This document shows positions 1 through 5,647 of a stretch of 6,353 bases of DNA, piece by piece. Both the position numbers and the translations under genes were made by a program. Under the pieces are notes generated by a model. That model made no database searches. It had not been told where the DNA came from and saw only the letters and a list, made by a program, of their open reading frames with translations. Every line of letters starts with the position of its first letter. Position 1 is the first letter of the stretch. Source of the DNA: JAOUGY01 sp050329955. Its GTDB lineage: Bacteria; Actinomycetota; Acidimicrobiia; Spongiisociales; ZC4RG35. Location: positions 1 through 6,353 of the forward strand of contig JBHJOH010000092.1 in NCBI GenBank assembly GCA_050329955.1. The letters are read 5' to 3'.

Positions 1-437
1 TCGAGGCGCGGGTTGGAGGGCGACTCCAGCCACACCATGTCGGCTTCGGCGGTGGCAACAACCCAGGCCGCGGTGTCGTCGTGTTGGAGGATCCCGACGG
101 TCCAGCGACCGGTCGCCACACCGTCGGAGAGCAGCGTGGAGACGCCGTGGTAGGTATCGGGACCGATGACGACCCGGCCGCCGATCGGAACCTGATCGAG
201 GACCGCCGCCACCGCCGCCATCCCCGACCCGAATGCGACCGAACGACCGCCGTCCAGTTGCCCCATGGCGAGCTCAAAGGCGTCGACGGTGTCGGTTCCG
301 TCGGATCGTGAGTACCAGTGAGTCCCGCCCGCAGCGAAGTTCGAGGCGGGAACGATCGGATGGTTCAGGGGCTCGCCTGCGCCCGAGGGTCGTCCGACGT
401 TGACGAGAACCGTGTCGATGTGGAGGGGGGATGTCAC
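1..437 (-). CDS. Cys/Met metabolism PLP-dependent enzyme (cystathionine gamma-synthase type), N-terminal part
   Basis: The gene runs off the left edge, leaving the first 145 residues. The family makes or breaks C-S bonds in trans-sulfuration or methionine breakdown, as cytosolic PLP-bound tetramers. Visible family motifs, in order: PLNHPIVPASNF (residues 23-34), YSR (42-44), which binds the cofactor phosphate from the neighbouring subunit, SGMAA (71-75), also phosphate-binding, DTYHG (94-98) with the tyrosine that stacks on PLP, and WLESPSNPRL (136-145), matching the family E(T/S)P(S/T)NP motif. The cofactor aspartate and lysine would lie beyond the edge, so they cannot be checked and the exact reaction (synthase, beta-lyase or gamma-lyase) cannot be assigned. 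The start is GTG at 435-437: an in-frame TAG lies four codons upstream and the next in-frame ATG is only at residue 58, inside conserved sequence. No Shine-Dalgarno sequence precedes it. The segment DGTDTV replaces the common GNPT after YSR, as in some actinobacterial members. Confidence 0.9.
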   Translation of the reverse strand, partial: MTSPLHIDTVLVNVGRPSGAGEPLNHPIVPASNFAAGGTHWYSRSDGTDTVDAFELAMGQLDGGRSVAFGSGMAAVAAVLDQVPIGGRVVIGPDTYHGVSTLLSDGVATGRWTVGILQHDDTAAWVVATAEADMVWLESPSNPRL

Positions 438-443
438 CGGGAG

Positions 444-449
444 AGGCTA
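444..449 (-). promoter_or_regulatory. Candidate -10 element of a leaderless promoter
   Basis: On the minus strand TAGCCT fits the actinobacterial TANNNT -10 pattern. It ends 6 bases before the GTG at 437, so transcription would begin at or next to the start codon. The absence of any Shine-Dalgarno sequence before that GTG agrees with a leaderless mRNA. No convincing -35 hexamer lies at 16-18 bases, which lowers confidence. Confidence 0.35.
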
Positions 450-462
450 CATCCCATACCTG

Positions 463-481
463 GCCACTCCGCTGGAGTGGC
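463..481 (-). terminator. Hairpin between the three-repeat CAP gene and the PLP enzyme gene
   Basis: GCCACTCC and GGAGTGGC form a perfect 8-bp stem around a 3-base loop. The hairpin lies 71 bases beyond the stop of the CAP/SLH gene and 25 bases before the PLP enzyme start. No T-run follows on the minus strand, so it would be a U-less actinobacterial-type terminator. It could equally be an operator for the downstream gene, since it covers the -35 region of the proposed promoter. A weaker 5-bp stem (CTGGT/ACCAG, 495-510) lies just upstream. Confidence 0.35.
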
Positions 482-552
482 TGGCGGCTCGGCCCTGGTG
501 CTGTGACCAGAGGCGACAACCCACAACCAGGCGTACGTTGCAGGACACGGCC

Positions 553-1518
553 CTATCCGAACGACCGCATGAGGAAGGTGGCCATCTGCTCACGGGTCAC
601 CGAGTTGTTGGGGCAGTAGTGGGTGTCCGAGCACCCCACCGTGATGCCCGACTTCGCCAGCGCCTGGATCTCGGCCTCGAACTTGGAGGCGTTGTCGTCG
701 ACGAATCGATCGGTGGAGCTGGCGGGCAGGTCGAGGGCTCTGGCGAGGAACACGGCCATCATCTCACGGGTCATGGGGGCATCGGGGCAGTAACGGCCCG
801 ATGCGCACGGCTCGGCGATACCGGCCTCGGCCATCGCCTGGATGGCACCCTCGAAGATCGACGAGTTGTCGTCGCTGAAGCTGTCGCCGCGGCCATCGGG
901 GAGACCCATGGCACGTTGCAGAAAGGCCGCCATCTGACCGCGGGTCACGGTGTCGAGCGGGCAGTACTGGATGGGGCTGCATCCCTTGGTGATGCCCGAC
1001 TGGGCGAGCCACTCGATCGAACCCTGGTGCACGGAGGCGTCGTCGTCCCAGAACGTTCCCTGGTAGTCGGATGGACCGACCGAGTCCATGAACACCTCGG
1101 CCACCCACACGGAGCCGTCGGAGACGACCACCCCGACGCCCACATGGCTGTAGCGCACATTGAGGATGTTCTCCCGGTGGCCGGTGGAGTTCATGAGGGC
1201 CTCGTGAACCTGGGCGATCGATCCTGCGTAGCCGACGTTCTCCCCGATCATCTCCCAGCCGCTGGTGACGTCGCCGAGGTCCGGGTTGTGGAAGAGGTAG
1301 CCGGCATCGGCCACGGCCTGGGCCTGGAACTGGGCTCCGGCGTCGAGATCGGAGTGGCGCTTGAGCTCGTTGAGCCCCCGGTCGGTGCGCTCCTGGTTGA
1401 TGAGATCGATCAAATCGTCCCTGGCCGAGGTCGAGGCGAACGCCTGCAACGGCATGAGCGCCGTCAGAAGAACCCCCGAGAGGAGAACGAGTGCCAGCCG
1501 GTCTCTGAATTGCTTCAT
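553..1518 (-). CDS. Exported CAP-domain (SCP/PR-1-like) protein with three SLH-like repeats
   Basis: A 321-residue exported protein. Residues 1-28 are a signal peptide: basic N-end (MKQFRDR), hydrophobic core, and AFA before the likely cut after Ala28. Residues 34-145 are a CAP domain with the bacterial signatures FHN (His77), GENVG (Glu93), STGHRENIL (His114) and VGVGV; this is about the usual size. The second Glu of the classical eukaryotic CAP tetrad is not obvious. Residues 156-320 hold three SLH-like repeats with an exact 58-residue period, each ending in a GC-x5-CP segment and TR(G/E)xM, similar to the TRAE region of SLH domains. All six cysteines are in these CX5C pairs (180/186, 238/244, 296/302), suggesting disulfides outside the cell. 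The likely role is attachment to the cell surface through the repeats with an extracellular CAP domain; the CAP activity is unknown. ATG is preceded by AGGGAG at 5 bases. The neighbour at 1611-2249 is a paralogue. Confidence 0.93.
   Translation of the reverse strand: MKQFRDRLALVLLSGVLLTALMPLQAFASTSARDDLIDLINQERTDRGLNELKRHSDLDAGAQFQAQAVADAGYLFHNPDLGDVTSGWEMIGENVGYAGSIAQVHEALMNSTGHRENILNVRYSHVGVGVVVSDGSVWVAEVFMDSVGPSDYQGTFWDDDASVHQGSIEWLAQSGITKGCSPIQYCPLDTVTRGQMAAFLQRAMGLPDGRGDSFSDDNSSIFEGAIQAMAEAGIAEPCASGRYCPDAPMTREMMAVFLARALDLPASSTDRFVDDNASKFEAEIQALAKSGITVGCSDTHYCPNNSVTREQMATFLMRSFG
559..1053 (-). repeat. Three tandem 58-residue SLH-like repeats in the coding sequence
   Basis: The repeats begin at F156, F214 and F272 of the protein, exactly 58 residues (174 bases) apart. 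Each has the pattern F-x-D-D-(D/N)-x-S, a helix with xIxxxAxxGI, a CX5C pair and a final TRxxMAxFLxR helix. Cysteine positions keep the same period without any indel. The repeats are clearly divergent in sequence, so the array is not a fresh DNA duplication. Confidence 0.85.
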
Positions 1519-1529
1519 GTGAACTCCCT

Positions 1530-1566
1530 GTGACTAGTCACTCCGCGTCCCTTCGACCTAGTCACT
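1530..1566. promoter_or_regulatory. Operator-like palindrome and direct repeat before the three-repeat CAP gene
   Basis: GTGACTAGTCAC at 1530-1541 is a perfect 12-base palindrome ending one base before the AGGGAG ribosome-binding site. On the + strand its CTAGTCACT (1534-1542) recurs exactly at 1558-1566, 24 bases away, where the palindrome is imperfect by one inserted base. Both copies lie downstream of the candidate promoter, in the presumed 5' untranslated region. This layout fits a dimeric repressor binding two sites, or an RNA hairpin close to the ribosome-binding site. No known regulator is recognised. Confidence 0.4.
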
Positions 1567-1575
1567 GATCCGGGC

Positions 1576-1603
1576 ACGATAGCAAAAGCGGGCAGTGGGG
1601 CAA
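1576..1603 (-). promoter_or_regulatory. Candidate housekeeping promoter for the three-repeat CAP gene
   Basis: On the minus strand TTGCCC (1598-1603) and TATCGT (1576-1581) are separated by 16 bases, a fair match to TTGACN / TANNNT. Transcription would begin near 1569, giving a leader of about 50 bases that holds the palindrome and direct repeat. The promoter starts only about 8 bases after the stop of the upstream paralogue, so the two CAP genes need not share a transcript. Confidence 0.4.
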
Positions 1604-1610
1604 ATGCGCA

Positions 1611-2249
1611 TCACAAGCCAAATGCCCGCACCAGGAACGCCGCCATCTGACCCCGCGTCACCGGATCATCCGGACAGAACCGATCAGCCCCACACCCCGC
1701 CGTGATCCCAGCCGCCGCCAACGCCTCGATCGACGACCCGAACGGCGACCCCCCGACATCAGAGAAACGCCCCCCGGTAACCGCGGTTCCGATGTCGATC
1801 AGGTCGGCGAAGACGAACACCACGTAGATCGCCCCACCGGCCTCGACGGTTCCGACTCCGACGGCGTCGTACAACGGATCGATGACGTTGTCCCGATGGC
1901 CGGGGGAAGCCATGAAGGCCAGGTGCAGGGACTCGGCGCCGTACCCGACGCCCACGTTCTCCCCGAGCTTCAACCAGCCGTCGGCCAGCACCGATCCGAG
2001 GTCGGCGTTGTGGAAGATGAACCCGGCCTCGGCCATCTCAGCGGCATGGAGGCGGGCCCCGGCGGTCAACTCGGCCATCGGGGCCAGAGCCCCAACTCCG
2101 TGTGCTTCCCGCTCCTCATCGAGGAGAGCGAGGAAGTCGGCCTCGATCTCGTTGGGGTCCGCCGAGCCGGTGAGTGCCGTCCCGGGCACCGAAAGAGACC
2201 ACACCAGCGTCGCCAGGATCACCACCGTCCGTGGTCTCGAGAACCTCAT
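1611..2249 (-). CDS. Exported CAP-domain protein with one SLH-like repeat
   Basis: A 212-residue paralogue of the product of 553-1518. Residues 1-30 are a probable signal peptide with a basic start (MRFSRPR), hydrophobic core and likely cleavage near Ala25 to Ala30. The CAP domain covers about residues 34-150 with EEREAHGVGAL, FHN (His80), GENVG (Glu97), SPGHRDNVI (His118) and VGVGT. A single SLH-like repeat (162-212) carries the only two cysteines (C186, C192) in the same CX5C arrangement, then VTRGQMAAFLVRAFG, closely matching repeats of the neighbour. One repeat is fewer than the three usual for SLH anchoring, so surface attachment may be weak or need partners. The ATG at 2247-2249 is preceded by GGAGG with only one base between, tighter than normal; GTG codons at residues 9-10 are alternative starts but would cut off the basic signal-peptide end. 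No ATG, GTG or TTG start occurs upstream before an in-frame TGA. Confidence 0.9.
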   Translation of the reverse strand: MRFSRPRTVVILATLVWSLSVPGTALTGSADPNEIEADFLALLDEEREAHGVGALAPMAELTAGARLHAAEMAEAGFIFHNADLGSVLADGWLKLGENVGVGYGAESLHLAFMASPGHRDNVIDPLYDAVGVGTVEAGGAIYVVFVFADLIDIGTAVTGGRFSDVGGSPFGSSIEALAAAGITAGCGADRFCPDDPVTRGQMAAFLVRAFGL

Positions 2250-2310
2250 GCCTCCGACATCGGCAGAAGCGTTTCCGAAACTTGAGGCCAGAAGACCCCG
2301 GTCTCACCAA

Positions 2311-2393
2311 CCGGGACCCAGGTCCCGGCACCCGATGACCCACCAGGGACCCCGGGACGGCTCCGAGCCGGGGGCGGGGCCGGAGACCCGCCC
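2311..2393 (-). terminator. Hairpin cluster after the tricorn gene
   Basis: Three inverted repeats sit between the tricorn stop (2405) and the CAP gene start (2249): GGGCGGG/CCCGCCC with an 8-base loop (2372-2393), CGGCT/AGCCG with a 3-base loop (2358-2370), and a perfect 8-bp CCGGGACC/GGTCCCGG with a 2-base loop, or 7 bp with 4 (2311-2328). The first begins 11 bases beyond the stop. None is followed by a T-run, so this would be U-less termination as proposed for actinobacteria. The remaining bases 2250-2310 must hold the promoter of the CAP gene if it has one, yet contain no TA dinucleotide on the minus strand and so no TANNNT hexamer. Confidence 0.45.
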
Positions 2394-2404
2394 AGGGCTT
2401 CACT

Positions 2405-5400
2405 TCATCGCGGGAGCTTTGGTGGGGTGGTGGCGGGCCGTCGGGAGAGGTCCGGCGTCACCGGAGCATCTGGACCCATGATGGCCAACACCTCGGCGAT
2501 GGCCCGCTCGAGCTGCGGGTCACCGGTGGCATGAGGAGCGAACACCACTTCGATGTCGGGGTCGGTCCCGTAGTTCTCCACCGCGAACCCCACGTCGCTG
2601 AACCAGGTCCCGAACTCGGGCTGGGTGGTGACGGTGCCGTCCACCAGCGACTGTTGCGGCCAGATGCCCACCACCCCACCCCAGGTCCGGGTCCCGATCA
2701 GCGGACCGAGCCCGGCCAGTTTGAAGGTGTGCGAGAAGATGTCGCCGTCGGAACCGGCCATCTCGTTGGTGATACACACCATGGGACCCGCCGGGGAATC
2801 GGTCGGGAACGGGTACGGCTGACGCCAGCGGGTCACCCGGTAGCCGAGGCGACGACGAGCCAGTTTCTCCAACAGCAGCTGGCTCACGTTCCCTCCCCGG
2901 TTGAACCGGACGTCGATGACCAGGCCCTCCTTGTCGACCTCGTGGCGCCACGAACGGTGGAACTCAGAGAAACCGGGCGCCTGCATGTCGGGGATGTGGA
3001 GGTAGCCCAGCCGACCCCCGGAAGCCTCGACGACCGCACGGCGGTTGCCGTTCACCCAAGCCCGGTACCGCAGCGCCAGCTCGGACGCCAGCGGCGTGAC
3101 GACCACGGTCCGTGGCTTGCGACGGCCGCTGGCCACCGTGAGCCGCACGGGCCGCCCGGCTCGATCGACCAGTTGACTGTCGGGTGAGGTCAGGCGGTCG
3201 AGCGCGACGCCGTCGATCGCCAACAGGCGGTCCCCGGGGGCGAGCCCCACCCCGGGCGCGGTTAGGGGAGAGGAAGCCGAGCGGTCCCACGGGTCACCAT
3301 CGGGGATGGACTCGATCCTCCAGGCATTGCGCTCCCAGGCGATGTCCGCGCCGAGCCGCCCCAGCGACCAGGTGGGCTCGGGCCGGAAATCGCCCCCGAG
3401 TTCGTAGGCATGGCTGGTTCCCAGCTCGCCCTGCATCTCCCACAGCAGGTCGCTGAACTCCGATCGGGAGCCAACCCGCTCGATGATCGCGGCGTACCGA
3501 TCGTGGACCGCCAGCCAGTCGACGCCCGACATGTTCTCCGACCAGAAGTGATCGCGCTGCAGCCGCCACGCCTCCGAGAACATCTGACGCCACTCGTCGG
3601 CGGGACGCACCTCGATTCGGAACCGCTCGAGATCGATCCAACCCGACTCGCGCCCCGGTGTCTCCTTGCCGGATTTGTCGTCCTTCCACGACGCGGGCAC
3701 CACCCTGACACGGCGACGCCCCACCAGAGCGAGAACCCTGGCATCGCCACTCAACCCGAAACCACCGACCGCATCGGAGACGACTTCGAGTCGGTCGGCG
3801 GCGAAGTCCCACGCCTGCAGGGTCCCAAGCGGCCGTTCCGCCTCGACCCACGGAGTTCCCCGGCTTCCCGCCACAGGCCACGACAGGAAGAACGCCCGGC
3901 CCCGCGCCAAGGCAAGGCCCTGGTATCGACCGGCCGGTACCGGGAAGGCCACCATCCGTTCCGTGATGCCGTCGAAGTCGATCTCGATCCCCGCATCCGT
4001 CTTGCCCTGACCGTTCCCGTTGCCTTCACCGCCAGGAGCCCCGGGAGCCCGCGGTTGGCGATTCTGCACGCCAAAGGGCGACGGCTCGTCGCCACTCAGC
4101 GTCACCAGCACCGGGATCGACGAACGGGGAAACGAGTAGTCGTGGAAGACCGAATCCGGCACCGGGTCGAGCACCCGCGACGAGAGGAACGCCAGATACC
4201 TCCCATCGGGATCGAAGCTGGGCGTGTGGTCGACGAACTCAGGCCGTCCGAGGATGCGGGTTCGGCGCGACCGCGTGTCGGTCAGGTGGATGTTCATCGT
4301 GGTGCGGGTGGTGGAGGCGCCGTAGGCCAGCCACCGCCCATCGGGCGACCAGGCCACCCCCCCGATCCACGAGAACGGCGAGCGGTGCACCATCCTGGCC
4401 GTGCGCCTACCCAGGTCGACCAGCCACAGCTCGTGGCGGTGGTTGGTGACGGCAACCCGGGAGGCACCGGCCGGAGCGGGCAGGATCGACCTGATCCGCC
4501 CCAGGTCGCGATCGATGATCTGGGGAGGTGCCGACCCGTCGGCCGACTCAACCACCAACCGTTCTTCGCCAGGCTCGTCGGTGACGGCGACCACCCGCTC
4601 GCCATCGGCCAGCCAGGTGGTGAGACGGCGGCGATTGCGCGAAACCGGCCCCAACCGGATCGGTGCGCCCTCCCACAGCGGCGCCACGAACGACGCTCCC
4701 CGTCCGGTCACCGCCAGCGAGTGTCCGGCCGGATGCAACCCCACCGACTCGAGGTGGCGGGCTGCGCTCACCTGACGGCGGTTGAGCTGGGGCCGGGCCG
4801 ACACGATGCCGACGTCGATCGGATGACCGTCGTCGGCTCCGGGGTCCAGCACCCAGAGGTCGGCTCCGCACTGGTAGACGATGCGACGCCCATCGGTGCT
4901 GGGGAAACGAGCGTAGAACTCCTCGTGGTGGGTGTGCCGCCTCAACCCGGCGCCGGCCGGGGTCACCGAGTAGAGGTTGCCGGTGCCCTCGTGGTCCGAC
5001 AGGAAGTAGATCCTCCGCCCGACCCACATCGGTGATGCCAGGTTGCCGGCCAGGGCAACCAGCGGCTCGAAGACTCCGTCACCGCTTCGATCCACCCAGA
5101 TGCTCCCTGCCCGGCCACCGCGATACCGCTTCCAACGGGCGGGGTCGAAGGTGTTGCGCCCGAGCACCATGCGCCGCCCGGGCCCGTGAGCGACCGAGAA
5201 TGCAGGCCCGACCCCGAGCGCCCTCGGCTGGGAACCATCGACGGGAACCGCCCACAGGTGGGTCCATCCGGGGAATGGTTGGCGGTGATCGGATGCGGCG
5301 AGAACCGCCGACCCGTCCGGCCGCCATCCGGCCACCTGCGTCGAAGTCCCCAGGTGTGAGAGCCGCCTGCTGGGCCCGCCGTCGGCTGCCATCAGGTGCA

Positions 5401-5605
5401 CCTCCGGCCGGCCCTCGTCCCGACTTATGAAGGCGAGCCGCGACCCGTCGGGTGAGAACCGGGGGTGGGCATGACTGCCGGGGTTGGCTGTGATCCGTGA
5501 GGCGGTACCACCGTCGGCGTCCACCTGCCAGAGGTCGTCCTCCGACACGAACACGACGTGATCCCCGTGGATGGTGGGATGTCGGTAATAGCCGCGGCCG
5601 GCCAC
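2405..5605 (-). CDS. tri: Tricorn-type protease (S41 family), complete
   Basis: A 1066-residue cytosolic serine protease with no signal peptide. Tricorn cuts peptides, in Thermoplasma those released by the proteasome, inside a large self-assembled complex. The domain order follows Thermoplasma tricorn: a first beta-propeller (about 10-275, motifs FSPDGSRLAFIS and WRPDGS), a second (about 285-640, WSPDGRWLAY, FDPDGRYLAF), a helical C1 domain (about 665-735), a PDZ domain (about 745-840, with GLAPGDRLLAIDG) and the C2 core (about 845-1040). The catalytic residues are all present: GELGTSHAYE with Ser731-His732, NEMAGSDGD with Ser952, and VENYGTDPD with Glu1010, so the enzyme should be active. 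A Gly/Asn-rich low-complexity stretch (517-536) lies in the second propeller. Where archaeal tricorn has the Asp that favours basic P1 residues, rough alignment gives Arg923. The start is GTG at 5603-5605 with GAGAGG 6 bases upstream; in its frame the first upstream stop is the TGA ending the preceding gene, 42 bases away, so the two are probably co-transcribed. Confidence 0.95.
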   Translation of the reverse strand: MAGRGYYRHPTIHGDHVVFVSEDDLWQVDADGGTASRITANPGSHAHPRFSPDGSRLAFISRDEGRPEVHLMAADGGPSRRLSHLGTSTQVAGWRPDGSAVLAASDHRQPFPGWTHLWAVPVDGSQPRALGVGPAFSVAHGPGRRMVLGRNTFDPARWKRYRGGRAGSIWVDRSGDGVFEPLVALAGNLASPMWVGRRIYFLSDHEGTGNLYSVTPAGAGLRRHTHHEEFYARFPSTDGRRIVYQCGADLWVLDPGADDGHPIDVGIVSARPQLNRRQVSAARHLESVGLHPAGHSLAVTGRGASFVAPLWEGAPIRLGPVSRNRRRLTTWLADGERVVAVTDEPGEERLVVESADGSAPPQIIDRDLGRIRSILPAPAGASRVAVTNHRHELWLVDLGRRTARMVHRSPFSWIGGVAWSPDGRWLAYGASTTRTTMNIHLTDTRSRRTRILGRPEFVDHTPSFDPDGRYLAFLSSRVLDPVPDSVFHDYSFPRSSIPVLVTLSGDEPSPFGVQNRQPRAPGAPGGEGNGNGQGKTDAGIEIDFDGITERMVAFPVPAGRYQGLALARGRAFFLSWPVAGSRGTPWVEAERPLGTLQAWDFAADRLEVVSDAVGGFGLSGDARVLALVGRRRVRVVPASWKDDKSGKETPGRESGWIDLERFRIEVRPADEWRQMFSEAWRLQRDHFWSENMSGVDWLAVHDRYAAIIERVGSRSEFSDLLWEMQGELGTSHAYELGGDFRPEPTWSLGRLGADIAWERNAWRIESIPDGDPWDRSASSPLTAPGVGLAPGDRLLAIDGVALDRLTSPDSQLVDRAGRPVRLTVASGRRKPRTVVVTPLASELALRYRAWVNGNRRAVVEASGGRLGYLHIPDMQAPGFSEFHRSWRHEVDKEGLVIDVRFNRGGNVSQLLLEKLARRRLGYRVTRWRQPYPFPTDSPAGPMVCITNEMAGSDGDIFSHTFKLAGLGPLIGTRTWGGVVGIWPQQSLVDGTVTTQPEFGTWFSDVGFAVENYGTDPDIEVVFAPHATGDPQLERAIAEVLAIMGPDAPVTPDLSRRPATTPPKLPR

Positions 5606-5647
5606 TGGAGACCTCTCGATGGGGTCCGCAAGGTTACCCGGCGGGTT

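Noticed and set aside
274..519. An 81-codon minus-strand frame at the start of the PLP enzyme
   Set aside because: It is in a different frame from the PLP enzyme, which shows family motifs across the same bases.
400..1533. A 377-codon open frame on the + strand
   Set aside because: It is antisense to the CAP/SLH gene at 553-1518, which has a signal peptide, ribosome-binding site and conserved domains. The antisense translation shows no motif.
1882..2481. A 199-codon open frame on the + strand crossing the intergenic spacer
   Set aside because: It overlaps the CAP gene and the end of tricorn on the opposite strand, has low-complexity Arg/Pro/Ser composition and no visible ribosome-binding site.
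3410..5035. A 541-codon open frame on the + strand
   Set aside because: It is wholly antisense to the tricorn gene, whose protein has clear family motifs along the same stretch. The antisense product is rich in Arg, Pro and Gly with no recognisable domain, as expected of a high-GC shadow frame.
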